Assembly (NCBI GenBank): GCA_964544145.1
Contig: CAZJAT010000008.1
Location: forward strand, 1 to 64,000
Origin: CAZJAT01 sp964544145
Lineage (GTDB): Bacteria > Hydrothermota > 32-111
Length of the DNA: 64,000 nucleotides
Direction: 5' to 3'
How positions within the stretch are numbered: the stretch's first letter is position 1; every line of letters starts with the position of its first letter. Under the pieces are notes generated by a model. The model was not told the origin of the DNA, ran no database searches, and was given only the letters and a program-made list of their open reading frames with translations. Shown here piece after piece: positions 29,651-37,682 of this stretch. The translations under genes were made by a program, and so were the position numbers.

Positions 29651-30049
29651 CTATTTTTTCAGATGCTTGATCGTGCTGTTTCTGAATTTCTTACATGTTT
29701 TCATTATAATCTTTTTTCTCATTGGGTCAATCTTTAGATTAAACATATAGTCAGATATTGCTTCATTGAACAGAGAAAAAACAATACTTCCCCCAATAGG
29801 TTCTAAATTCTTTCTCCGCCCTTTATAAGGAATCTTGCCTGACAGCTGCTCAAACATAAGCTTAAAATCAAATTTACCATCAGCTTCAGAAAATGCTTTA
29901 AATGCCTCTATGATCAATATAATCGATGTCCGCCATTCATCTTCATCATATTTGAAATATAACCCATTATCCTCAACCTCTATTATAGGCAAAAAATACA
30001 TAAGCACAGCTTCGCTGTCATAATCAAAATTGGCTACTGCTCTTCCCAT
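29651..30049 (-). CDS. Uncharacterised protein of the patatin operon
   Basis: 132 residues, soluble, no signal peptide. The N-terminal half is acidic (FDYDSEAVLMYF, KYDEDEWRTSI) and helical; the C-terminal 35 residues are strongly basic (KIDPMRKKIIMKTCKKFRN). I do not recognise a family. The gaps to its neighbours are 6 and 1 nt, so it is part of the operon. The basic tail could contact nucleic acid or acidic lipids. Confidence 0.7.
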   Translation of the reverse strand: MGRAVANFDYDSEAVLMYFLPIIEVEDNGLYFKYDEDEWRTSIILIIEAFKAFSEADGKFDFKLMFEQLSGKIPYKGRRKNLEPIGGSIVFSLFNEAISDYMFNLKIDPMRKKIIMKTCKKFRNSTIKHLKK

Positions 30050-30055
30050 ATCAGC

Positions 30056-30307
30056 CTACATCTTTTTCACAATAAGCTTTGATAGGAAAATAGAATACAT
30101 AATAAAAAGTAAGGCAGGAAGTAAATGATGCCATATTATAAAATACAAAACACCAAGCACAATTGTGAATGAAAAGAGAAAAATGAATGCTTTGTTTTTA
30201 AATGCCTTAGTGACATCACTCACCCTGTTGTGAAAAACAGTAGTATCAATAATCAGCAAGAAGAAATAGAAAATAACAATTGTTAATAAACTCCACCAGA
30301 ACTGCAT
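30056..30307 (-). CDS. Small three-segment membrane protein
   Basis: 83 residues with hydrophobic stretches at about 4-22, 41-58 and 62-78 separated by a short basic loop (KAFKNK). AGGAGG lies just upstream of the ATG, and the gene starts 8 nt after the FAD oxidoreductase stop. Function unknown. Confidence 0.7.
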   Translation of the reverse strand: MQFWWSLLTIVIFYFFLLIIDTTVFHNRVSDVTKAFKNKAFIFLFSFTIVLGVLYFIIWHHLLPALLFIMYSIFLSKLIVKKM

Positions 30308-30315
30308 TAGACCTC

Positions 30316-31542
30316 CTATATTACAATTGTTTCTTTTATTAGTTTATTATCCCTTATACGCTCAAATCGCAGATCATGCACATCAGGAATGGTAATATAC
30401 TGTTTATTCAAAATGAACTCAGCCACTGATAGACCTACGGCAGGGGCTTCCATTACACCATGACCGCTGAAGCCCGTTGCAAGAAATAAACTCTCAATAT
30501 CAGGGTGAAATCCTATTATAGCATTCTTGTCCTTTGTATTGTGTGCATACAAACCGCCCCACATTGATGCTTTAGATACAATCCTGCAATATTCCATTCC
30601 CGGTATACGGGCTGTCATATAATAATTCATTAATTCTTCATAATAATGAGTGTCAGGTTCAACATCATAACCGAATTTCTGTTCAGTGTCTGCACGGCCT
30701 ACAAGTAGATTACCAGCTTCAGGTCTGAAATAAACACCATTATCTATTATTGTCATTGGTATTTTGTCAAAACCCTCAATATTAGGCATTTTCACTGTGA
30801 ACAATTGGCGTTTCCAGGGCATAATAGGCAATTGAGCAGATTCATCCTCAATTGAGTGTTGAAGTATATCAGATGACCATGCTCCTGCAGCAAGAATCAC
30901 TATCTCAGATTCAATTATCTCACCATTATCTAATTTAACTCCTTCAACCTTATTATTGTTGTCAATGAGTATTTTACTTACATGAGCATTGAGTTTTATC
31001 TCCACATTACCTTTTTCTTTTGATATGTCAAAATATGCAGTTGCTGCTGATGTGGGATTGAATGCACCGCAATCAGGTCCATATAATGCACCTGCAATCT
31101 CTTTCATATTAAGGAATTCCAATTCTTCCTCATCCAGATGTTTTACTGATTCACAATAACCGGGAACAAGTTTCTTAATTTCATCAGGTGCTATTAATTC
31201 TGTTCTCACATTATTCTCATCCCAGACTGGCTTAAATTCTACAACATTCTTCCAATCATCTTCATAGTATGTAAATAGATATCCTATCTGTTCAAATCCG
31301 ATATTAATACCTGTTTCTTCCTTAAAATGCTTAAATGCTTCAATAGAATAATTTGTTAGATGCAGATTTACTTTTGTAGACCATATGTTTCTGAATCCGC
31401 CCGCTGATAATGATGTTGATTCCTGTGCTAATTGATTATTCTTTTCCAATACAGTAACCTTTCCATTGAATCCCATTTTCTTCAAATAGTATAGAATGGA
31501 TCCTCCTATAATTCCTCCACCTATTATTACTATATCTGACAT
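30316..31542 (-). CDS. FAD-dependent amino-acid/sarcosine oxidase-family oxidoreductase (DAO fold)
   Basis: 408 residues. The N-terminal Rossmann motif is IIGGGIIGGSILYYL with the acidic end VLEKN; LSAGGFRNIW, the second FAD segment VILAAGAWSS and the C-terminal ATGFSGHGVMEAPAVG are typical of the D-amino-acid oxidase, glycine oxidase and sarcosine oxidase beta group. It oxidises an amine with FAD. The real electron acceptor in an anaerobe is unlikely to be oxygen. It heads a six-gene operon behind its own promoter. Confidence 0.88.
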   Translation of the reverse strand: MSDIVIIGGGIIGGSILYYLKKMGFNGKVTVLEKNNQLAQESTSLSAGGFRNIWSTKVNLHLTNYSIEAFKHFKEETGINIGFEQIGYLFTYYEDDWKNVVEFKPVWDENNVRTELIAPDEIKKLVPGYCESVKHLDEEELEFLNMKEIAGALYGPDCGAFNPTSAATAYFDISKEKGNVEIKLNAHVSKILIDNNNKVEGVKLDNGEIIESEIVILAAGAWSSDILQHSIEDESAQLPIMPWKRQLFTVKMPNIEGFDKIPMTIIDNGVYFRPEAGNLLVGRADTEQKFGYDVEPDTHYYEELMNYYMTARIPGMEYCRIVSKASMWGGLYAHNTKDKNAIIGFHPDIESLFLATGFSGHGVMEAPAVGLSVAEFILNKQYITIPDVHDLRFERIRDNKLIKETIVI

Positions 31543-31591
31543 CGCTGCTCCTTTAGATTTATGATGTGGTAACGTTTTTATCTCTATTGTT

Positions 31592-31620
31592 ATTTTATAT
31601 CAAAAGATATAAATTTTCAA
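31592..31620 (-). promoter_or_regulatory. Promoter of the oxidoreductase-patatin-MFS operon
   Basis: Minus-strand TTGAAA (31615-31620), 17-bp spacer, TAAAAT (31592-31597), about 50 bp upstream of the oxidoreductase start. The rest of the 150-bp gap to apbE shows nothing else. Confidence 0.55.
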
Positions 31621-31694
31621 GATTAAATTATTTTTTTTTATATAAATTTGATAATGTAAATAGATTCGTTAGTATAATTATTTAGTGTAATAAT

Positions 31695-32612
31695 TTACTG
31701 AAATTCAACCCGCATATTCATAGAATCAGCTAATTTCTCAATGCTGGCGATGTCCATCATCATAAATGCTGTTGCAAAAGCATCTGTTAATGATGCATTC
31801 GAATATATAACTGTTACTGATTTATACTCATCATGCGGCAAACCGGTTTTGGGATTTATAATATGACAGTATTGTGTATCATTTATCGTATAATAACGGA
31901 AATAGTCTCCTGATGTCATTATGGCGCCATTTGCAATCTCAATTGTTTTGAATATTCCTTCATCTCCTGCATTTCTGATACCCACTCTGAACATTTCTTC
32001 ATCCTTGTGATTGAAAACAACTATATCACCTGCAATATTTATTATTGCTTTTTCAATATTATTGCTTATCAGTATACGCTTGATAATATCTCCAAAATAG
32101 CCCTTTGCAATACCTCCGAAATCAATCATCAATTTATCTGAATCTGTTCTGTAATAACCTTCTGAATCCACATATAAGTCATTATCTGCTTCTATTTTGC
32201 TATAATATGCCGCTGAATCACTGTCAAAATAATTAATTTGTTCAGCACGCCTGTAATAACTGAGCACTGTCTCGATTTTTATGTCAAACATTCCTTCTGT
32301 CAAATTAAAAGCTATATCTGAATAGTGGATAAGTGAATCTATGTGTATATTTCTTTTCATAGTATGGGAGATGTGATTGAATGCATATATGGGAGATGAT
32401 GCAGCATACTTATTAAAAATTGAATCAAGCATTTTTACTGTATCCTTTATCTCGGCAAATATGGCTTCATGATCAATGTCACTGTCTGTGTATATTATAA
32501 TCTCTACCGGTATATTGCCCATAGCAAGAAAAACGGAGCTGAACTTATGTTCAGCTCCGCATCCGCATATTACCAGAATAACTATCATTAATGCATAAAT
32601 CGTCCGCTTCAT
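31695..32612 (-). CDS. apbE: FAD:protein FMN transferase (ApbE), lipoprotein
   Basis: 305 residues. A lipoprotein signal (ALMIVILVICGCG) precedes the ApbE domain with DFGGIAKGYFGD, NIAGDIVVF, AIMTSGDYFRYY and HIINPKTGLP. The enzyme attaches FMN by a phosphodiester bond to Thr residues of flavoproteins; its expected substrates are RnfD and RnfG, encoded in the same operon. The start overlaps the rnfA stop (ATGA). A strong hairpin followed by a T-run lies within its first 30 codons. Confidence 0.95.
   Translation of the reverse strand: MKRTIYALMIVILVICGCGAEHKFSSVFLAMGNIPVEIIIYTDSDIDHEAIFAEIKDTVKMLDSIFNKYAASSPIYAFNHISHTMKRNIHIDSLIHYSDIAFNLTEGMFDIKIETVLSYYRRAEQINYFDSDSAAYYSKIEADNDLYVDSEGYYRTDSDKLMIDFGGIAKGYFGDIIKRILISNNIEKAIINIAGDIVVFNHKDEEMFRVGIRNAGDEGIFKTIEIANGAIMTSGDYFRYYTINDTQYCHIINPKTGLPHDEYKSVTVIYSNASLTDAFATAFMMMDIASIEKLADSMNMRVEFQ
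32529..32559 (-). terminator. Terminator-like hairpin inside the 5' coding region of apbE
   Basis: On the minus strand CGGAGCTGAAC and GTTCAGCTCCG (perfect 11-bp stem, 32534-32559) enclose a 4-nt loop and are followed at once by TTTTTC. This has every hallmark of an intrinsic terminator, yet it lies about 50 bp inside apbE. When ribosomes follow the polymerase, translation should suppress it, so it could reduce apbE transcript when translation is poor. Confidence 0.6.
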
Positions 32613-33190
32613 ACCTTCACAATGCCTGCAAATCCGAAGAAAGCCATAGAGAGAAGACCGGCAGTAATCAATGCAATTGATGCATCTCTGAATGGTTTAG
32701 GTATATCAGCGAATTCAAATCTCTCTCTTATGCCTGCAAATATAAATATGGCCAGCATATATCCAATACCTGTTGCAATGGAAAAAACCAATGCCTGCAT
32801 AAATGTAAAATTCTTCTGTATTGTCAGTAATGCGACACCCAATATGGCGCAATTTGTTGTTATAAGAGGAAGATATATACCCAATGCATCAAATAATGCA
32901 GGTGCAAGTTTCTTCATTACAATTTCAACCATTTGAACTAATGATGCTATTACAAGAATAAATACTATTGTCTGCAAATACTCCAGTCCGAATTGGTCAA
33001 GAATGAATTTCTGAACAAGAAATGATATGATCGTCGCAAATGTCATTACAAAAACAACGGCAAAGCCCATACCAAGAGCAGTATCCTGTTTTTTTGACAC
33101 ACCCACATAAGGGCATATCCCCAGAAATCTCATTAATACGATATTGGAGATGAGCATTGCATCAATGGCTATGATAATTAAATTTCCCAT
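32609..33190 (-). CDS. rnfA: Rnf complex subunit A
   Basis: 193 residues with six predicted membrane segments. Family motifs: NIVLMRFLGICPYVGVSKK (with the conserved Cys, an Fe-S ligand in Rnf/Nqr) and TTNCAILGVALL (the second Cys). RnfA and RnfE together hold an intramembrane iron-sulfur centre. It lies between rnfE and apbE. Confidence 0.96.
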   Translation of the reverse strand: MGNLIIIAIDAMLISNIVLMRFLGICPYVGVSKKQDTALGMGFAVVFVMTFATIISFLVQKFILDQFGLEYLQTIVFILVIASLVQMVEIVMKKLAPALFDALGIYLPLITTNCAILGVALLTIQKNFTFMQALVFSIATGIGYMLAIFIFAGIRERFEFADIPKPFRDASIALITAGLLSMAFFGFAGIVKV

Positions 33191-33196
33191 ATTTAC

Positions 33197-33832
33197 CTAC
33201 TTGTTTTGTTTAGCCAGTTTCTTCCTGGCTTTCTCTTTTTCAGCTCTTATATCATTTATCTTATTCATTCCTGCAAGCATGAATCCAAGTGAGAGAAATG
33301 CTCCCGGTGGAAGTATTGCCACAATCACAGGTTTGAATGAATCACCCATAATTTTAATATTTAGAAAACTGCCATTTCCCAGCAATTCCCTTATGGTTGC
33401 AAGTAATCCTATTGCAAGAATAAATCCAACCCCCATACCCAATGCATCAATTATTGATGCAAATATTCCATTCTTAGATGCAAATGCCTCTGCTCTTCCA
33501 AGAACAATGCAATTTACAACAATAAGGGGTATAAATAATCCAAGACTCTTATGAAGATCAAAAAAGAAGCCATATAATACCAAGTCAACAATAGTGACAA
33601 ATGTGGCAATAACAACAATATAAACAGGAATTCTCATTTTCTTGGGCACAAAATTCCGTATTAGCGATATCACGATATTGGAACCCAGCAGAACAAATGT
33701 TGTTGATATGCCCATTCCCAATGCATCCACTACAGATGTAGACACAGCAAGTACAGGGCAAAAACCGAGAAGTAATATCAATACCGGATTATTTTTCCAG
33801 ATACCTTTGAGGAAATTATCTTTAATTGACAT
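33197..33832 (-). CDS. rnfE: Rnf complex subunit E
   Basis: About 211 residues from the ATG at 33832, with GGAGG 6 nt upstream; a TTG two codons earlier is less likely. Membrane protein homologous to RnfA, with NPVLILLLGFCPVLAVS and VVNCIVLGRAEAFAS carrying the conserved cysteines. It overlaps the end of rnfG. Confidence 0.96.
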   Translation of the reverse strand: MSIKDNFLKGIWKNNPVLILLLGFCPVLAVSTSVVDALGMGISTTFVLLGSNIVISLIRNFVPKKMRIPVYIVVIATFVTIVDLVLYGFFFDLHKSLGLFIPLIVVNCIVLGRAEAFASKNGIFASIIDALGMGVGFILAIGLLATIRELLGNGSFLNIKIMGDSFKPVIVAILPPGAFLSLGFMLAGMNKINDIRAEKEKARKKLAKQNK

Positions 33833-34463
33833 TTTCAACCTCCTCTAACTCATCATCTGTTGCATTATCCATAATCAAACTATCCATAAGTGCATTATTA
33901 TTTATCATGAAATTACTTGTAATGATGCTTAATCCCCTTTCAACAGCTTCAGTTACTGCACGCGATGTTATGGTTGCGGATGTTATTGCAGCAATGTCAC
34001 CGCCATCCTTGTTTACAGAAAATTTAAAATTACCGAAATTCTTATTGATGAATTGATCTTTAAAGAAAGCTTCATCCATCTTCGAACCCAATCCCGGGGT
34101 TTCTTTGTGAGAAAGCACATATATACCTGAAATGCTCATTGTTGTATCAACACCGACCATTAGATCTATTGTCCCGCCATATCCATTCTTGGAAAATGTG
34201 ACAATACTCCTTCCAATGATTTGTCCGCTTTCATTAATAACAGTGAAAACCTTGAAGAATTCACCATTATCTTCAATTGAAACTGTATCAATACTCATTG
34301 CATCATTATAACCGGTAACAACAGATTTCACAGCTTTCACTGTTTCTTCTGCTATGGCTCTCTTTATGGGTTCTTCTGTCACTCTGTATACAGAAGCAAG
34401 TACTGCTGCTGCAATCACACAGATTATGACAAGTTTTATGACTTGAATAATATTATCTTTCAT
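33822..34463 (-). CDS. rnfG: Rnf complex subunit G, flavoprotein
   Basis: 213 residues. One N-terminal membrane segment (LVIICVIAAAVLASVY) and an FMN-binding domain facing outward, with IYVLSHKETPGLGSKM and the attachment motif AAITSATITS, in which the Thr is expected to carry covalent FMN placed by ApbE. Confidence 0.95.
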   Translation of the reverse strand: MKDNIIQVIKLVIICVIAAAVLASVYRVTEEPIKRAIAEETVKAVKSVVTGYNDAMSIDTVSIEDNGEFFKVFTVINESGQIIGRSIVTFSKNGYGGTIDLMVGVDTTMSISGIYVLSHKETPGLGSKMDEAFFKDQFINKNFGNFKFSVNKDGGDIAAITSATITSRAVTEAVERGLSIITSNFMINNNALMDSLIMDNATDDELEEVENVN

Positions 34464-34464
34464 A

Positions 34465-35439
34465 TTAACCGCCGAATTTTCTTGTTTTTGTATATTTGTC
34501 TATTGTCGGAGTCAGAGCATTCATTATCAATATTGAGAATGATACACCTTCAGGATATGAACCGAATAATCTGATTAAGGATGTGATAATACCGCATCCC
34601 AAAGCAAATATAAGTTTGCCCTTAGCTGTTAGCGGTGTTGTGACATAATCAGTTGCCATGAAGAATGCTCCAAGGAATAGACCTCCTGTCACCATGTGGA
34701 ATACTGGGCTTGCATATGCGCCGGGATCAACAAAATAGAATATACCTGTGAAAATAAATACTGTCCCGATATATATAATGGGAATCAATGGTTTAATTAT
34801 ACCTCTTGCTATAAGAAGCAAACCACCGAGTAATAATGCAAGTTCAGATATTTCGCCAATGGAACCGCCGCCGGTACCGGATACCGGTAGTCCAATAAAC
34901 ATCTTCAGCATATCAAGATTCTGTATGCTTGACAATCCCTCAGCTTTTATCATACCCAATGGAGTGGCTGCACTTATAACATCTGGATTTAATCCAACAG
35001 TCCATGTGGTCATTATTGTGGGAAAGGATAAAAGCAGAAAAACCCTTGCGACCAATGCGGGATTAAATGGATTATTTCCCAATCCCCCATACACATGCTT
35101 TCCAAAAAGCATTGCAACAAAACCGCCTATGGCACACATCCACCAGGGTGATGCAGAAGGCAGATTTAGAGCAATAAGCAGACCAGTCACCAAAGCACTG
35201 CCATCAAATGCAACAGATGTCAGATTCTTAATCCCCCTTATCTTGAGGAATATCCACTCAAACAGCTGAGTAAACAATATTGTAAATAAAATAACGGACA
35301 AAGCTCTGAATCTATAGAGATATAATGCCCAGAGAGTAGCAGGCATCAATGCTATTATAACTGTCCACATTATAGACTTTATATCATCTCTATGTCTAAG
35401 AAATGGAGCTGCCCTTACAATAAATTTATTATCAGACAT
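34465..35439 (-). CDS. rnfD: Rnf complex subunit D
   Basis: 324 residues, multi-pass. Contains RAAPFLRHRDDIKSIMW at the N-terminus, GLGNNPFNPALVARVFLL, and SAATPLGMIK, where the Thr is the likely covalent FMN site. It is part of the membrane core that couples electron flow to Na+ or H+ movement. Confidence 0.96.
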   Translation of the reverse strand: MSDNKFIVRAAPFLRHRDDIKSIMWTVIIALMPATLWALYLYRFRALSVILFTILFTQLFEWIFLKIRGIKNLTSVAFDGSALVTGLLIALNLPSASPWWMCAIGGFVAMLFGKHVYGGLGNNPFNPALVARVFLLLSFPTIMTTWTVGLNPDVISAATPLGMIKAEGLSSIQNLDMLKMFIGLPVSGTGGGSIGEISELALLLGGLLLIARGIIKPLIPIIYIGTVFIFTGIFYFVDPGAYASPVFHMVTGGLFLGAFFMATDYVTTPLTAKGKLIFALGCGIITSLIRLFGSYPEGVSFSILIMNALTPTIDKYTKTRKFGG

Positions 35440-35440
35440 T

Positions 35441-36757
35441 TTACTTACCCCGTTTTAAATATTTATTGTATTTCTCTTTGCCCTTAATAATTGAATCAGC
35501 AAGTTGTCTGCCAGAAGGGCAAATATATGTGCAGGAACCGCATTCAATGCAATCAAGCACATCATCCATATATTCGTATTTTCTCTTTTTAGAGGCATCC
35601 ATCAAAGCAGTAGGATTTAATCCCATTGGGCATACAAATAGACATTTACTGCATCTTATACATGCCCTCTCTTCAGTTTCTTCACATTCATCCTCTGTCA
35701 GAAAAAGTAATCCTGATGTTGTCTTTGTTACAGGAAGATCAAAATCATCAAATGCCTTTCCCATCATAGGACCGCCGTTTATAGCATAAATAGCATTATC
35801 AAGTCCTCCGCAGAATTCTATAACATCCTTCACAAGAGTACCCACAGCTGCAATAATATTCTTCGGATTCTTAATTCCATTACCGCTGACTGTGAGAATT
35901 CTGTCTGTAAGCGGTTTAGCATTAAATGCAGCATCATGAATCGCAAGGATTGTGCCTACATTCTGCACTATAACACCAACCTCAAAAGGAAGCTTCCTTA
36001 TTGGAACGACCCTTTTTGTAAGTGAATATATTAGCTGTTTTTCGGCTCCCTGAGGATACTTTGTTTTGACAGGCTGTATTGTTATTCTACTATCATTATT
36101 TATTTTATTCAGCATATCAACAGCTTTAGGCTTATTAGATTCAATACCAATTATTGCTGTCTTCATTCCCATTGAGTCCAATATATAGGATATACCTTCA
36201 ATCAGCTTGTCTGAGTATTCCAGCATAGCTCTGTAATCAGCATTTAAATAGGGTTCACACTCAGCTGCATTGATGATCAGCATATCGCATGATTTATCCT
36301 TAGGCGGATTCATTTTGAAATATGTTGGAAAACCAGCGCCTCCCATACCAATAATACCTGCATTCTTCAATATATCCAGAAATGAGCCTGTATCCCTTGC
36401 CGGTTCGATTTGAATCTCAGTATTCTCCATCTTTTCATTTAAATTGTCATTCTTTATAATGATCACTGAATTTTTCCTGTTTCCAGGGAATACCATTTCC
36501 TTCACATCAATACATTCACCTGAAACGGGTGAATGTACGATAGAACCCAAACCTGCCTCAGTTTCAGCAAGTATTTGATTCTTCTTCACCCTGTCTCCTG
36601 CATTAACAAGTATTTTACAGGGCGCACCTATGTGCTGATTAACAGGAACATGAAGCAATTCAGGTATGGGCATCCTGTCTAATGCTGAATTTTCTGCTAA
36701 TTCCTTTTTTTCTACAGGGTGAATACCACCCATTCTGAAGGTTTTTGCTCTAATCAT
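35441..36757 (-). CDS. rnfC: Rnf complex subunit C
   Basis: About 438 residues from the ATG at 36757, 5 nt after GGGGG. The N-terminal RnfC domain (GGIHPVEKKELAENS) leads to an NADH-binding domain (GMGGAGFPTYFKM, INAAECEPYLNADYR) and two 4Fe-4S motifs, CIRCSKCLFVCPMG and CIECGSCTYICPSG. It is the NAD(H)-reacting subunit. The start lies within the last codons of rnfB. Confidence 0.96.
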   Translation of the reverse strand: MIRAKTFRMGGIHPVEKKELAENSALDRMPIPELLHVPVNQHIGAPCKILVNAGDRVKKNQILAETEAGLGSIVHSPVSGECIDVKEMVFPGNRKNSVIIIKNDNLNEKMENTEIQIEPARDTGSFLDILKNAGIIGMGGAGFPTYFKMNPPKDKSCDMLIINAAECEPYLNADYRAMLEYSDKLIEGISYILDSMGMKTAIIGIESNKPKAVDMLNKINNDSRITIQPVKTKYPQGAEKQLIYSLTKRVVPIRKLPFEVGVIVQNVGTILAIHDAAFNAKPLTDRILTVSGNGIKNPKNIIAAVGTLVKDVIEFCGGLDNAIYAINGGPMMGKAFDDFDLPVTKTTSGLLFLTEDECEETEERACIRCSKCLFVCPMGLNPTALMDASKKRKYEYMDDVLDCIECGSCTYICPSGRQLADSIIKGKEKYNKYLKRGK

Positions 36758-37052
36758 TGATGCCCCCATTCTTATAATTTGCTAACAAACTCTTGATTTT
36801 ATCTGCAACCTCCTGTTTCCCAACAGGACATAACAGTGATGCATCTCCCCTCTTTGCGACTTCAGCTGCGAATTGTTCACACCCGGGATATCCGCATGCT
36901 CCGCAATTTGCTCCGGGCAGTATCTCAAGCAATTCCTCAACCAGAGGGTCTTTTTCAACTTCAAAGAATTTAAGAATAAGAATTATCAGAAGACCCAATA
37001 CAAGTGATAAACCGCCAAGGACTGCTACTGCAATAAGAATTGATCCTATCAT
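36750..37052 (-). CDS. rnfB: Short Rnf complex subunit B
   Basis: 100 residues only. One N-terminal membrane segment and one Fe-S domain with NCGACGYPGC and a fourth Cys in LLCPVG. The ferredoxin-type 2x[4Fe-4S] region found in RnfB of E. coli or Clostridium, normally bringing the protein to 190 or more residues, is absent. The stop is followed at once by the rnfC start, with no remnant between, so a simple frameshift does not explain the length. Ferredoxin oxidation may need another subunit. Confidence 0.92.
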   Translation of the reverse strand: MIGSILIAVAVLGGLSLVLGLLIILILKFFEVEKDPLVEELLEILPGANCGACGYPGCEQFAAEVAKRGDASLLCPVGKQEVADKIKSLLANYKNGGIND

Positions 37053-37462
37053 TTTATTACCCTCGTGATTTTATGTTTTAATTTCTTGCCAATTTTCCTA
37101 TCTATAATATATATTATTAAAAATGCTATAATCCCACCTATCATACCTGTTATTAATCCTGCATTTTCAGCTTTAAACATATAATTGCCTGCAATTGTGA
37201 ATATAAGAACACTAAACACAGGAAAAGCATACAATAAAAGCGATAATCCTATTATCTTTGAGGCACCGGTTTCAATGACCACGCGATCCCCAAGTGTCGC
37301 ATTTTGAGCCATTTCCATATCCACAGATATTATTGTACTTTCATTTTTTTCTATTAATCTGCAATGTGAATGCTCTGTGCATGTTTCACATGCATCACGT
37401 TTCACTTCAATCAATAGAGTATTATTTTTATTGTCAATAACAGTTCCAATCACTTCTGACAT
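37049..37462 (-). CDS. rseC: RseC/SoxR-reducing-system family membrane protein
   Basis: 137 residues. An N-terminal domain with four Cys (RDACETCTEHSHC), then two membrane segments (about 70-88 and 96-118) and a basic C-terminus. RseC-type proteins are associated with Rnf/Rsx in many bacteria and are thought to help its assembly or redox tuning. First gene of the rnf operon; its stop overlaps the rnfB start (ATGA). Confidence 0.92.
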   Translation of the reverse strand: MSEVIGTVIDNKNNTLLIEVKRDACETCTEHSHCRLIEKNESTIISVDMEMAQNATLGDRVVIETGASKIIGLSLLLYAFPVFSVLIFTIAGNYMFKAENAGLITGMIGGIIAFLIIYIIDRKIGKKLKHKITRVIK

Positions 37463-37471
37463 AATAAAAAC

Positions 37472-37499
37472 ATATTACACAATTAGTTTATTGTGTCAA
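37472..37499 (-). promoter_or_regulatory. Promoter of the rseC-rnf-apbE operon
   Basis: Minus-strand TTGACA (37494-37499), 16-bp spacer, TAATAT (37472-37477), about 10 bp from the rseC start codon, so the leader is very short. Confidence 0.7.
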
Positions 37500-37628
37500 C
37501 AATAATTTTGTAATTTAAAATAATAATTAATTTAATAGTATAATAAAACAATAAACGAATAATCTATCCATATTTACATATTTCAATTTCGTATCCTCAC
37601 TAAAATAATAATCACTATAGATATCCAC

Positions 37629-37656
37629 TTTACATAATGCTAATAAATGATAAAAT
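37629..37656 (+). promoter_or_regulatory. Promoter of the M42 peptidase gene
   Basis: Plus-strand TTTACA (37629-37634), 16-bp spacer, TAAAAT (37651-37656), 27 bp upstream of the ATG. Together with the opposing rnf promoter it fills the 220-bp divergent gap at 37463-37682; the rest is AT-rich with no gene. Confidence 0.6.
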
Positions 37657-37682
37657 GATTCAAATTGATTTTAGGAGGACAC

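Noticed and set aside
36740..36770. Frameshift splitting a full-length rnfB
   Set aside because: The rnfC ribosome site and start lie in the last codons of rnfB, and neither other frame shows ferredoxin cysteine motifs between the two genes.
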